Below are positions 7,442 through 15,510 of a DNA stretch of 44,957 nucleotides, in pieces. Location of the stretch: contig JAJCYC010000285.1 of NCBI GenBank assembly GCA_029263115.1, positions 1-44,957 of the forward strand, given 5' to 3'. Each line of letters starts with the position of its first letter. Position 1 is the first letter of the stretch. The position numbers and the translations under genes are program-made. Below the pieces are notes generated by a model, which saw only the letters and a program-made list of their open reading frames with translations, was not told the DNA's origin and did no database searches. This DNA is from Pseudonocardia sp. (GTDB taxonomy: Bacteria > Actinomycetota > Actinomycetes > Mycobacteriales > Pseudonocardiaceae).

Positions 7442-8656
7442 CTAGACGATCTTCATGCGGCGGGACAGCCGCTCCAGCTCGATACCCGGTCTCCCCGGTG
7501 AGTTGCGGACCCAGGACAGGACGAGCTGCCGGCTCAGGTAGTGGTGACGCACCTGCTCAGGTGCGAGTCGCTCGGCGTCGAGGACTGTGCCCAGGCCGGC
7601 GTCGGCGCGGCCCGCGCTGTTCTGAGCGCGGGCGACTTCGAGCAGATGGCGTACTCGGCGCTCGGTGGGGAGTGCGCTGGTGTCGAGGGTGGGGCCGAGG
7701 TCGAGTGCGACCTGCACGTCGCCCAGCTCCATCGCGGTGTTCACCCGGTGGATCGCTACGTTGGTCGGCCCGAACGCAGTCCAGAGGTGGTTGCGGTCGG
7801 CACCGAGACGTCGTGCGGCCTGCTCGGCTTCGCCGAGGTAGCTCCGGGTGACCGCGCGGTCATCAGCCCGGGAGGCGGCCATTGACCCGGCGAGGAACAG
7901 CGTGCCGTACACCGACAGGAGCACGTCGTCGTCCGGGGTCAGATGCGGATGCAGGTAGCTCGCGCCGGCCTCGCACAGCTGCATGGCCGGACCGAACCGG
8001 CCGGTCGACAGCAGAGCGAACGACACCGCGCGAAACAGCGAGCCGATGATCGCGTGATTCTCGGTCCGCTGTGCGGCAGCCAAGCCGCGTTCCGCCGCCA
8101 TCCACGCGAGGTCGGATTCGCCGAGCTTGGTCAGAACGGACGCGGCGGCTTGGTAGCTCAGGGCGAGCAGCTCATGAGCACGGATCTCCTCTGCTCCGCC
8201 GTACACCCGGGCCGCGAGCAGCGCGTCGGCCAGCACCAAAGGGGTCCGGCCCGCGGCGAAGCCGAACCGGGAGGCCTGGTACGCGCTGAACACCGACTCG
8301 ATCTCACGGGCGAGTTCGTCGAGTCTGGGAGGCTCGACGTCGACAGGGCCGCTCAGGATCGGGCTCAGCGTCCGGTAGTCCATCAGCGCCGCGCGCAGGG
8401 CGGGGACAGTGGAGACTCCGCTGTCCGGTGACCAGTCCACGAGGGTCGGCTCGCCGATCAGGTCACCGAGCGACACGTCGAGCGCGTCCGCAAGTCGGCG
8501 CAGTACCGACAGCCTGTCCAGCTCGATCCGGTTGTTCTCCGCCTTGCCCAGCCAATCGGCTGTCCGACCGACGAGTCCGGCCAGCGCCTCCTGCGGCATG
8601 CCCCGGCGCCGGCGGTACCAGGCGACCCGTTCGCCGATGGTCAGGTTCTCGGTCAT
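7442..8656 (-). CDS. XRE-family regulator with long helical C-terminus
   Basis: The 404-residue product has an N-terminal helix-turn-helix (about 5-65: IGERVAWYRRRRGMPQEALAGLVGRTADWLGKAE...RLADALDVSLGDLIG). A long Ala/Leu-rich helical region follows, resembling tetratricopeptide-like sensor domains of actinobacterial XRE regulators. Start: ATG at 8656 (MTENL); an alternative ATG at 8665 adds three residues. It is the first gene of an operon with the Nudix hydrolase. It probably senses a ligand or peptide through the C-terminal repeats and controls element genes. Confidence 0.82.
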   Translation of the reverse strand: MTENLTIGERVAWYRRRRGMPQEALAGLVGRTADWLGKAENNRIELDRLSVLRRLADALDVSLGDLIGEPTLVDWSPDSGVSTVPALRAALMDYRTLSPILSGPVDVEPPRLDELAREIESVFSAYQASRFGFAAGRTPLVLADALLAARVYGGAEEIRAHELLALSYQAAASVLTKLGESDLAWMAAERGLAAAQRTENHAIIGSLFRAVSFALLSTGRFGPAMQLCEAGASYLHPHLTPDDDVLLSVYGTLFLAGSMAASRADDRAVTRSYLGEAEQAARRLGADRNHLWTAFGPTNVAIHRVNTAMELGDVQVALDLGPTLDTSALPTERRVRHLLEVARAQNSAGRADAGLGTVLDAERLAPEQVRHHYLSRQLVLSWVRNSPGRPGIELERLSRRMKIV

Positions 8657-8843
8657 ACCGCGCATGGGAGGACCGTCCCAACTCTTGCCCCGGGTACCCC
8701 GGAAGAAAATTCCGGGGCCAACGGTGATTCCGGGCTGACGCTCGAAACATGAGACAACAGCAACGCAGGAAGCACCACTCGGCCCCGGCCGTCCGTGTTC
8801 CATCGGGAGCGGCCGCGACAGTGGCAGTACCTGCGACTCGTGA

Positions 8844-9206
8844 TCACCGGATGTCCGCGCCCTCCGGTAGCCGCCGCTCGATCCCATCCAGTCGAGCCGT
8901 GATGTCCGCCAGGGCGGACCGGACCTCGGCTAGCTCCAGGAGCACCCGCTCGATGGTCGCTGGACTCGTCCCGGGCGATCCGCTGCTCTCGGCGATGTTC
9001 AGCAGGTGTTCTTCGGGCCAGCCGAGCGCCTGGGACAGCGCGGCGAGTGTTCGCGGACTTCGGCGGCGGACCCGGAGGTTGTGCTGCAGCTCGCGGACGG
9101 TCTCCAGCGCGACGTCGGCCCGCTGGGCCAGCTGGGCCTGCGTCATGTCCAGCGCGGAGAGCCGGCCGGAGATCGCCTCGGCCACCGCCTGCCAGTCCTT
9201 GGGCAT
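8844..9206 (-). CDS. HTH transcriptional regulator, 120 aa
   Basis: The N-terminal region forms a lambda-repressor-like HTH (about 10-70: ISGRLSALDMTQAQLAQRADVALETVRELQ...TLAALSQALGWPEEHL). A C-terminal coiled coil follows (TIERVLLELAEVRSALADITARLDGIERRL), suitable for dimerisation. The ATG at 9206 gives a start directly before the HTH; a TAGCGT -10-like box lies 10 bp upstream, which gives a very short leader. It is divergent from the transfer operon starting at 9418 and is the obvious candidate repressor for that operon and for itself. Confidence 0.75.
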   Translation of the reverse strand: MPKDWQAVAEAISGRLSALDMTQAQLAQRADVALETVRELQHNLRVRRRSPRTLAALSQALGWPEEHLLNIAESSGSPGTSPATIERVLLELAEVRSALADITARLDGIERRLPEGADIR

Positions 9207-9302
9207 TGGGCCACCCACGCTAGTCGATCTCGGACTCTGCGGAGGCCAGAACCGAGTTGTCCACAGGCCGCCGAAGGAGCCCTTGATGGCCCCAACATTA
9301 CA

Positions 9303-9333
9303 CCTAATATCAGGAGTTGCGTTGGTGGAACGC
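9303..9333 (+). promoter_or_regulatory. candidate operators in divergent intergenic region
   Basis: An imperfect palindrome CCTAATATCAGG (9303-9314) and an inverted repeat GCGTT-GGTGG-AACGC (9319-9333) lie in the 211-bp region between the HTH repressor and the transfer operon. They are the most AT-rich, symmetric sites there and suit binding by a dimeric HTH protein. No consensus -35/-10 pair is clear on the plus strand. Confidence 0.45.
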
Positions 9334-9361
9334 ATCTCAGTGTTCGCACTACTAGCAAGAA

Positions 9362-9392
9362 GCCCCGGCGGTGCTGTCACACCGGCCGGGGC
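9362..9392 (+). promoter_or_regulatory. strong leader hairpin before the transfer operon
   Basis: GCCCCGGC (9362-9369) pairs with GCCGGGGC (9385-9392), and GGTG (9370-9373) pairs with CACC (9380-9383), leaving one bulged base and a short loop. It lies 25 bp before the ATG at 9418 without a T-run. It could attenuate transcription, protect the mRNA, or be part of an origin or transfer site. Confidence 0.55.
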
Positions 9393-9417
9393 CCACACCG
9401 AACCCTTGGGAGAAACG

Positions 9418-9654
9418 ATGCACGACCACGGTACCCGCATGTTTCGGGTCAAGGCAGTCGCGGAGATGTACGACGTCTCGCCCGCGACGATCTACCGCGC
9501 GATCGAGGCCGGCCAGCTCGACGCGCTGCGGATCGGCACGGGGAAGGGTGCGGTGCGCATCCCGGCCGACGCGCTCGCTGCGTTCGCCGCGACCTGCGCC
9601 GACGCCGCGAATCGGTCGCGGCCGGGCAACGAGCCCACGAGCGAGGTGGTCTGA
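9418..9654 (+). CDS. excisionase-family HTH protein, 78 aa
   Basis: The sequence FRVKAVAEMYDVSPATIYRAIEAGQLDALRIG...VRIPADALAAF is the MerR-like winged HTH typical of excisionase-family (Xis/RDF) proteins, with the recognition helix at about 24-36. ATG at 9418 after a GGGAGAAACG leader. It opens a long plus-strand transfer operon; a second HTH protein starts 2 bp after its stop. No other excisionase sits next to the integrase at the left end, so this could be the directionality factor of element 1, or an operon activator. Confidence 0.75.
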   Translation: MHDHGTRMFRVKAVAEMYDVSPATIYRAIEAGQLDALRIGTGKGAVRIPADALAAFAATCADAANRSRPGNEPTSEVV

Positions 9655-9655
9655 C

Positions 9656-9988
9656 ATGACCACCACGAACCAGCCTTGGCGCGCTGAGCTGCGCAGCCAC
9701 GCACTCCGGACCGCGATGGCCAAGCGGGCCGCCGGCGTACCGACCTACTCCGTGCCGGAGGCGGCCGCGCTGCTGTCGGTCTCGCAGGAGCACCTCTACC
9801 GGCTCATCCACGCCGACGCGTTCCCGGCGGTGCGGATGGCGATGTCCGGCACCCAGGGCCGTTACGTCGTCCCGGCCAGCGCGGTCGACCGGCTGCTCGG
9901 CGAGACCGACGCCGGCGGCGGCCGGGTCGAGGTGTCCGAGTGGACCGCGAACTACACCCCCGCTCCCCGTTCCGCGAAGGAGGCCTGA
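9656..9988 (+). CDS. second excisionase-like HTH protein, 110 aa
   Basis: Residues about 30-85 (YSVPEAAALLSVSQEHLYRLIHADAFPAVRM...GRYVVPASAVDRLL) form an excisionase/helix-turn-helix-17-like fold. The N-terminal arm is basic and the C-terminal tail short and polar. It starts at 9656, one base after the preceding stop. Two paralogous HTH proteins in tandem suggest distinct roles, for example excision versus regulation of transfer or copy control. Confidence 0.7.
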   Translation: MTTTNQPWRAELRSHALRTAMAKRAAGVPTYSVPEAAALLSVSQEHLYRLIHADAFPAVRMAMSGTQGRYVVPASAVDRLLGETDAGGGRVEVSEWTANYTPAPRSAKEA

Positions 9989-9991
9989 GTC

Positions 9992-10273
9992 ATGCCCAGC
10001 GCTGGGATTCTGATCTTGTTGGTGGCCTTCGGGACCTGGGCGTGCGTCAAGGGTCGGGCCGCTGGTGCGGCGGCCGGGTGTGCGGCGTTGACGGTGTTGT
10101 TCGTCGTGGCGACACCGGTGGGCTCCGGAGTACCGGATGTAGTGGCCGGGCTGTTCTCCGTCCTGGATCGCGTGACTTCGCCGGTGCTCAACGACGAGAC
10201 CGGCGGCGCGACAGGCGATGCGCCGCCCGCCGGCTCGAGGACGGTTGGAGTCGAGTCGGGTGGTCGGCGATGA
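9992..10273 (+). CDS. small membrane protein, 93 aa
   Basis: Two hydrophobic helices (about 4-17 and 25-42) joined by a short basic loop are followed by a polar, Gly/Pro-rich tail. GGAGG stands 9 bp before the ATG. It overlaps the next gene by four bases (ATGA). No family recognised; its place in the operon suggests a part in the transfer apparatus, like the Spd-type spread proteins of actinobacterial plasmids. Confidence 0.6.
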   Translation: MPSAGILILLVAFGTWACVKGRAAGAAAGCAALTVLFVVATPVGSGVPDVVAGLFSVLDRVTSPVLNDETGGATGDAPPAGSRTVGVESGGRR

Positions 10274-10617
10274 ACGCGGTCGAGCTGGCGGAACGAGCCT
10301 CGCGAACGTGGCGGTCGGCCGTGCACCTTCAGGCGAGTGCCGACCCGGCCCATGGCGAGTTCTACGCACTCGCCGGGGAGTTGGTGGACACGCTGCGTTC
10401 GTTGGAGTCGCTCACCGGAGTCCTGGGCCGGCAGGTGGCCGGCTACGGCCAGGGCCGGGTGCTGCGCGATGACGAGGGCGGCAGCCCGGCCGCTCGGCTG
10501 GCGGATTCGGCGGTGCTGCTCGGGTGCGCTCAGCGCTCGCTGGGACTGGCCGAGGTGGCGCTGAACCAGTTCTGGTCGCAGATCGGGCATGTCGCGGTCG
10601 AGGACGGTGCGCGGTGA
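10270..10617 (+). CDS. hypothetical helical protein, 115 aa
   Basis: A predicted all-helical soluble protein (ELAERASRTWRSAVHLQ..., SLTGVLGRQVAGYGQGRVLRDD). Starts with an ATGA overlap and ends with a GTGA overlap to the next gene, so it is translationally coupled on both sides. Its composition and the position next to an 87-residue helical partner suggest a small heteromeric complex. Family unknown. Confidence 0.6.
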   Translation: MNAVELAERASRTWRSAVHLQASADPAHGEFYALAGELVDTLRSLESLTGVLGRQVAGYGQGRVLRDDEGGSPAARLADSAVLLGCAQRSLGLAEVALNQFWSQIGHVAVEDGAR

Positions 10618-10877
10618 CGGCCGAGTTGGCGTCGCTGTCGCCGGTTCACGAGGTAGCGGAGATGTGCGCGCGGCACGCGGACGCACTGGCCGGGCAGGCG
10701 GAGGCGGCTGAGCGGGTGGCCGCTGGGCAGATCCGCCAGCTGAACCGAGGGCACGTGCGACTGGCGTACGAGTCGGCGGAGTGGCTGCGCTCGACGTTGC
10801 GCGTGCTCGCGTCCTCGCTCGGCGAGTTGCACACGGTGCTCGACGAGTTCGCCGCCAGCGGGGGCGAGGTCGGGTGA
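10614..10877 (+). CDS. hypothetical helical protein, 87 aa
   Basis: Predicted helical throughout (PVHEVAEMCARHADALAGQAEAAERVAAGQ, WLRSTLRVLASSLGELHTVLDEFAA) with heptad-like Leu/Ala spacing. GTG start at 10614 overlaps the preceding stop as GTGA; its stop overlaps the next start as TGATG. Unrecognised family; likely partner of the preceding 115-residue protein. Confidence 0.6.
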   Translation: MTAELASLSPVHEVAEMCARHADALAGQAEAAERVAAGQIRQLNRGHVRLAYESAEWLRSTLRVLASSLGELHTVLDEFAASGGEVG

Positions 10878-11545
10878 TGGGCGCGCGGATCGTGTTGTTG
10901 TTCGGGCTGCTGTTGGTGGTCGCGGCCGCCGCCGCTGTGCTGTCGTTCGCCGCGCTTCGGGACCTGGCGCTGCTGTGCGGGTTCACCGCCGGATTGGCGT
11001 GGTTGCTGCCGGTGGTGGTCGACGCCGGCGCGGCGGCGGGGTCGCTGGTGTGGCTCGGCAATCAGGCGGGGCCGGCGGCGCGGCGGTTTGCCCGGGCGCT
11101 GGCGCTGGGGCTGCTGACGCTGTCGGTCGGGGCGAACGCGCTGGGCCACGGGTTGGCCGCGTACCACCGGGCTCCGGCCTGGTGGGTGGTCGTCGGGGTG
11201 TCGGCGATCGCGCCGGCGGTGTTGGGCGCGGTGGTGCACCTGGCCGTGCTCGTCGGTCGACCTGGGCCAGCTGTTGTGCCGGAGCCCGCCGACGTCGGGA
11301 CGGATGAGGTGGATCTGGACGACGGGCTATTCGACGAGGACGGGATGTCCAGGTTCTGGGCCGACGCCCCGCCCGCGACCGGAGCCAACGGGGCCGACCG
11401 CGCGGCGGTGTTGATCTCGGCGGGTGTTGGTCGGCGTCGGTTGGCCCGCGAGTTGGGGATGAGCGAGTACGAGGCCCGGCAGCTGCTGGAGCAGATCCGG
11501 TCGGGCGCCGGCCAGGAGCGGGATCGGGAAGGGGAGCAGCGGTGA
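10877..11545 (+). CDS. DUF2637-type membrane protein with C-terminal HTH-like region
   Basis: The 222-residue product has four hydrophobic segments (about 4-26, 30-50, 70-92, 96-120). The LRDLA...GFTAGLAWLLPVVVDAGAAAGSLVWLG pattern is typical of DUF2637 proteins of actinobacterial plasmids and AICEs. The C-terminal part (GADRAAVLISAGVGRRRLARELGMSEYEARQLLEQI) looks like a small helix-turn-helix. Such proteins accompany transfer genes and are thought to work at the membrane in plasmid spread. Overlaps neighbours on both sides (TGATG and GTGA). Confidence 0.75.
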   Translation: MGARIVLLFGLLLVVAAAAAVLSFAALRDLALLCGFTAGLAWLLPVVVDAGAAAGSLVWLGNQAGPAARRFARALALGLLTLSVGANALGHGLAAYHRAPAWWVVVGVSAIAPAVLGAVVHLAVLVGRPGPAVVPEPADVGTDEVDLDDGLFDEDGMSRFWADAPPATGANGADRAAVLISAGVGRRRLARELGMSEYEARQLLEQIRSGAGQERDREGEQR

Positions 11546-11922
11546 TCACGATGTTCAAGCGAGTCGTCCTGTCCACCGCAGCGGTCGTGGTGACGGTGGC
11601 GCTGGTCGGATGCGACGACGCCGCGCCGCCGACCACGGTGGTGGTGAACACCCCGCCGGCGGATGGGCCGGTGGTGCTGCTCACCGTGATGGTCGCGGCC
11701 GCGTTCGTGCTGGCCGGCGTGGCGGTGGTGTGCGGGTGGGGCTGGGCGTCCGAACGCCGTGGCCGCCGGGAGGCCGAAGACGCGCGCCGGGACGCCGAAG
11801 AGGTCGTGATCGCGCTGACCGGGCAGCCGCTGGGCCGGGCCCGGCTGTTGATCAACCGAGATGACGCGAGCGCTGGGACGTGGCCAGCGGCTGGGCAGTC
11901 GATGCAGAGGTGGCCGGAATGA
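11542..11922 (+). CDS. lipoprotein-like membrane protein, 126 aa
   Basis: The N-terminus (MFKRVVLSTAAVVVTVALVGC) is a signal peptide with a possible lipobox LVGC. A second hydrophobic segment (about 43-65) follows, then a strongly charged helical region (ERRGRREAEDARRDAEEVV). The topology is therefore one cleaved or anchored segment plus one TM helix with a cytoplasmic coiled coil. GTG start at 11542 overlaps the previous stop; its stop overlaps the ATG of the coupling protein at 11919. Function unknown. Confidence 0.6.
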   Translation: MITMFKRVVLSTAAVVVTVALVGCDDAAPPTTVVVNTPPADGPVVLLTVMVAAAFVLAGVAVVCGWGWASERRGRREAEDARRDAEEVVIALTGQPLGRARLLINRDDASAGTWPAAGQSMQRWPE

Positions 11923-14054
11923 GCGCGCCGGGGACGACAGGAGTGGAGATGAGTACCAAGGGAGCAGTGGCGGTGGAGTTGCCGCCGGTGGGTGTGTCGG
12001 CGTTCATCGTCATGGTCGTGCTGGCCGCTGGGGCCTGGATGGCGTGGCGGCGCTACTCGCGCCCGCTTGCCCTTGGGTTGGCGGCCTTCGCCGTCTTGCC
12101 GGCGGTCACCCTCGCCCGGCAGGTCACCTGGCCGGTCGGACTGGCCGCCGCCGGGGTGCTGACGGTAGTGGCATGGCATCGCTGGGTGCGCACGTCGGCG
12201 ACGGTGACCCGGTGGGGTGCCCGGGCCCGCCGGAAGTCGGGTGTGGCGTCGTCGCTGGACATCGCCCGTAAGGCCAGTGGCCGGGCGATGCGCGCGAAGG
12301 CCACCACCGTGCGCCCGTCCACGGCAGAGCTGTCCCGGCTGCGTCGGCGCCGGATGGCGGTCTCGCACGTGGCTGTGCAGCTGTGCAGGGTCGGCGCGCA
12401 GTGGGTGTGGTCGTCGGTCGAGAACGTGGTTCTGGTGTTCGGCGGCCCCAGGATGGGGAAGTCCGCTTGGCTGGCCGGACGGATCATCGACGCCCCCGGC
12501 GCGGCCGTCGTCACGTCCACCCGCACCGATCTGTACGACATGACCGCCGAACTGCGGGAGTGGCGCGGCCCGGTGTTCGTGTTCAACCCGGCCGGGTTGG
12601 CCGGCATGGCGTCCACCATCACCTTCGACCCGCTGACCGGCTGCACCGACCCGGTGACCGCGACCGAGCGCGCCACGGACATGGTCGCCGCGACGGTCAC
12701 GCACGGCGCCGGCGGTGGGGATCGGGCGTTCTGGGAGGCCCAGGCCCGCCGGATCCTGGCGGTGCTGATGCACGCCGCCGCCCTGGGCGAGTTGTCCATG
12801 CGCGAGGTGCAGGACTGGGTCGCCCGCCCGGACGCCGCGCTCGAGCAGCTGATGGTCCTGCTGCGCCGCTCGCCCGAGCCCGGGTACGTGGAGGAGGTCC
12901 GGCAGTTCCTGGCCACCAACGACCGCACCCGGACCTCGATCACCAGCACGATCATGCCGGTCCTGGGGTGGTTGACCAGCCCCGCCGCGAGCGCCACCGC
13001 CACCGGCGGCCACCCGCTCGATGTGACCGAGCTGCTGGCGTCGCGGGCCACGGTGTACCTGCTGGGCGCGGAGGAGACCCAGACCGCGCCGCTGGTGTGC
13101 GCGCTCACCGGCTACATCGCCCGCGAGGCCCGCCGGCTGGCCGCCTACCAGCCTGGTGGCCGGCTGGACCCGACGCTGTCGCTCTACCTGGACGAGGCCG
13201 CGCTGGTGTCCCCGGTGCCGCTGGACCGCTGGTCGGCGGACATGGGCGGGCGCGGGGTGTGCATCATCGCCTGCTTCCAGTCCCGCTCCCAGCTGATCGA
13301 CCGCTACGGCCCGGCCCGGGCGGCGACCATAATCAACAACGCCGCCGCCAAGTTGCTCTTCGGCGGCACGGGTGACCGGGACGACCTGCAGTACTGGTCC
13401 ACCCTGGCCGGGGAGCGCGACGAGCCGGTCACCACGACCGATCTGCACGGGCGGGTCGCCTCCCGCACCGTACGGAAGGTCGCGGTCCTTGCCCCGGCCC
13501 AGCTGGCGCAGCTGCCCCCGCACAAGGTCGTGGTCTTCGGGCCTGGCATGCCGCCGGTCATCGGACGCGCCGAGCGCGCTTGGCAGCGGTCGGATGTACG
13601 GGCGGTACTGCGACCGGACTCGATACGGGTCCGCGCCCGGGCGGCGGCCCTCCGCCTGACCGCCACGGTCACGGGCGTCGTCGCACGGGCCACCCGCAAG
13701 GTCCTGATGGCTGTGGCGTGGCTCGGAGCGACCCTCGGCGGTTGGGTCAGCTGCCAATGGGCGGAGCTGACCGACCTGGCTGGGGCCTGCCGGGCACGGG
13801 TGACCACCTGGCGGCATCGAAGCACTGGTGAGCCTGCGCCTTCCGAGGCCTCAACCGGCCAGCCCGAGACAGCCTCGGTCAGCGAGCCGCCAGCGGCGGC
13901 TGGGTCCACGCCGAGTGAGCCGGTCGGTGCTCAGGTCATTCCGTTCCCAGCGGCCGAGTGGCCAGCGCCGGACCCCACCTCCCCGGCGGTTCCGGCGGGG
14001 GACTGGCCGTCGGACAACGGTCAGTCCGGTGGCGAGCGCGGGCGGTGGAACTGA
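11919..14054 (+). CDS. TraG/VirD4-like type IV coupling ATPase
   Basis: A 711-residue protein that would link the relaxase-DNA complex to the export channel. Hydrophobic segments lie at about 24-42, 50-66 and 71-87, followed by a cytoplasmic ATPase with Walker A at G175-S182 (GGPRMGKS), Walker B ending D425-E426 (SLYLDEAAL), and a GGRGVCIIACFQSRSQ motif typical of TraG/TraD proteins. The C-terminus is Pro/Ala/Ser-rich and disordered. Start at 11919 by ATGA overlap; an ATG at 11949 behind AGGAGTGGAG is an alternative. No VirB4 gene accompanies it, so the channel must come from elsewhere or be unrecognised. Confidence 0.88.
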   Translation: MSAPGTTGVEMSTKGAVAVELPPVGVSAFIVMVVLAAGAWMAWRRYSRPLALGLAAFAVLPAVTLARQVTWPVGLAAAGVLTVVAWHRWVRTSATVTRWGARARRKSGVASSLDIARKASGRAMRAKATTVRPSTAELSRLRRRRMAVSHVAVQLCRVGAQWVWSSVENVVLVFGGPRMGKSAWLAGRIIDAPGAAVVTSTRTDLYDMTAELREWRGPVFVFNPAGLAGMASTITFDPLTGCTDPVTATERATDMVAATVTHGAGGGDRAFWEAQARRILAVLMHAAALGELSMREVQDWVARPDAALEQLMVLLRRSPEPGYVEEVRQFLATNDRTRTSITSTIMPVLGWLTSPAASATATGGHPLDVTELLASRATVYLLGAEETQTAPLVCALTGYIAREARRLAAYQPGGRLDPTLSLYLDEAALVSPVPLDRWSADMGGRGVCIIACFQSRSQLIDRYGPARAATIINNAAAKLLFGGTGDRDDLQYWSTLAGERDEPVTTTDLHGRVASRTVRKVAVLAPAQLAQLPPHKVVVFGPGMPPVIGRAERAWQRSDVRAVLRPDSIRVRARAAALRLTATVTGVVARATRKVLMAVAWLGATLGGWVSCQWAELTDLAGACRARVTTWRHRSTGEPAPSEASTGQPETASVSEPPAAAGSTPSEPVGAQVIPFPAAEWPAPDPTSPAVPAGDWPSDNGQSGGERGRWN

Positions 14055-14725
14055 TGGCCGACGTTCCGCAGCACCCCCACCTCCGCGCCCTCGGGCGGGA
14101 AGTCGAGCGAACCGGGCGCCGGGTGGGCGAACTGGACACGCTCGTGCGCCAACTCGCCGCCGACCTCGCCGGGCTCACCCGCCACCTGGACGGCTCGCTG
14201 CCCGAACCGGGCGAAGAACAAGTCGCGCTGGGCGGGACCGGGTCGGGGGTGCGGGCGTGGCTGCTGGCCGACGACCCGCAGCAGTCACTGGAGGATCTGG
14301 CGGACCTGGTCGGGTGGCTGGACCGGGTCTACCTCGCTTACCCCGACGCCCACCTGCCGACCTGTTGGCTGTGGCATCCGGCGGTGGTGGAGGAGCTGTG
14401 GTGGCTGCGCTGCGCCCATGCCGACGCCTACCACTCCGAGACCGGGTCGTGGCTGCGTGCGGGGGACTGGCACGACCGGCAGCGCCCCAACGTCGTCCGC
14501 CGGGTCCGGGCCGCCGTCAACACCTGCGAGCTGTCCGAGCACCGCCCCGGCTACCCGGGTGCCCGGGCGAGTCTCGGCGCGCCGTTGACCAGCGCCGCAG
14601 CGCTCATCGCCGAGTGGGTCGCGGCCGGACGACCGGCCCCGGCACCGGAGCCGACAGAGCCCCAGCTGGCCGAGGCCGAGCAGGTCCACCGCCAGGAAAT
14701 GGACCGCTCGCGGAGCCGACGATGA
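14054..14725 (+). CDS. hypothetical transfer-operon protein, 223 aa
   Basis: The N-terminal part is a coiled coil (LGREVERTGRRVGELDTLVRQLAADLAGLTRHL). The central domain is Trp-rich (LPTCWLWHPAVVEELWWLRCAHADAY) and the C-terminal tail is charged. It starts with a TGATG overlap to the coupling protein and ends with an ATGA overlap. This WLWHP/EELWWL pattern recurs in actinobacterial plasmid proteins beside relaxase genes; role unknown, possibly an adaptor between relaxase and coupling protein. Confidence 0.65.
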   Translation: MADVPQHPHLRALGREVERTGRRVGELDTLVRQLAADLAGLTRHLDGSLPEPGEEQVALGGTGSGVRAWLLADDPQQSLEDLADLVGWLDRVYLAYPDAHLPTCWLWHPAVVEELWWLRCAHADAYHSETGSWLRAGDWHDRQRPNVVRRVRAAVNTCELSEHRPGYPGARASLGAPLTSAAALIAEWVAAGRPAPAPEPTEPQLAEAEQVHRQEMDRSRSRR

Positions 14726-15504
14726 CCGGAACCTGCGCGGTATCCGGCTGCGGACGTCCGCTGCGGTCGCGCGGGTGGTGCGCCAGCCACTACCGGCGCT
14801 GGCAGCGCCACGGCGACGCCCAACCCGATCGGCCACTCGCGGCGCGGGCCGCTCAGCCTGGTGGGTACTGGTCGACGCGGCTACGGCTGGTCGGCGAGCG
14901 CGGCCCGGCCACCGCCAACCGATGCGCGGACTGCGCTGCCATGGCCGCGTGCTGGTCGTACAACGGCGGCGACCCGGACGAGCGGACGGACCCGGTCCGG
15001 GGCGTGCGGTATTCGATGGACCTCGACCGCTACCGGCCGCGATGCCGCTTCTGCCACCACCAGGCCGTCCGGGCCGTCACCGACCCGATGACCGCCGCCC
15101 GCCGCGCAGCCCCGGGACTAGACCCCGAACGGGCCGCGCGGCTCTACGAAGCCGGTGCGACCTGCCGGGGTATCGGCGCGCTGATGGGTGTGTCCCCGGA
15201 CGCCGTCGCCCGCGCGCTGCGCACCCTCAACGTCCCGCTCCGACCCAGCGGCCGCAATCGACGACCCGAACCCGCAATCAGCACGCACAACGAAGAGAAC
15301 ACCGGACCAGATCAGCAACCAGAACCGACGACCGCAACGACTCCAGAACTCCCCGAGAACCTCACTACCAGCACGACACCGGACATGAACACAACCACCC
15401 AACCTCCAACCAGACCTATGCATCCCGATCGTTCGGTGACGGCCGGCGGCCCTGACGGGCCCGCCGGCGCCGGAACAGCAGTGATCCACTTCAGGAGGGT
15501 GTGA
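14722..15504 (+). CDS. Cys/His-rich protein, zinc-finger type, 260 aa
   Basis: The N-terminus C-x3-C-G-R-P...R-G-W-C-x2-H-Y-R-R-W-x-R-H-G-D is the zinc-binding signature found in HNH-like and phage/plasmid proteins. A second Cys cluster (CADC, CRFCHH) lies at about 67-115. A small HTH-like segment follows (LYEAGATCRGIGALMGVSPDAVARALRTL, about 135-165), then a long Thr/Pro-rich disordered tail. It may bind DNA near the origin of transfer or assist the relaxase. ATGA overlap upstream; 6 bp before the relaxase GTG. The open frame to the left of 14722 is a shadow of the coupling protein. Confidence 0.65.
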   Translation: MTGTCAVSGCGRPLRSRGWCASHYRRWQRHGDAQPDRPLAARAAQPGGYWSTRLRLVGERGPATANRCADCAAMAACWSYNGGDPDERTDPVRGVRYSMDLDRYRPRCRFCHHQAVRAVTDPMTAARRAAPGLDPERAARLYEAGATCRGIGALMGVSPDAVARALRTLNVPLRPSGRNRRPEPAISTHNEENTGPDQQPEPTTATTPELPENLTTSTTPDMNTTTQPPTRPMHPDRSVTAGGPDGPAGAGTAVIHFRRV

Positions 15505-15510
15505 GCGCTC

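Noticed and set aside
10983..13817. 944-codon open frame on the minus strand
   Set aside because: It is a low-complexity His/Arg/Pro-rich antisense shadow of the DUF2637-type and coupling-protein genes, whose motifs and overlaps are convincing.
13828..14721. Long 5' extension of the Cys/His-rich protein
   Set aside because: The extension is Arg/Pro low complexity, overlaps two real genes, and the ATG at 14722 gives the zinc motif at the N-terminus and an ATGA overlap.
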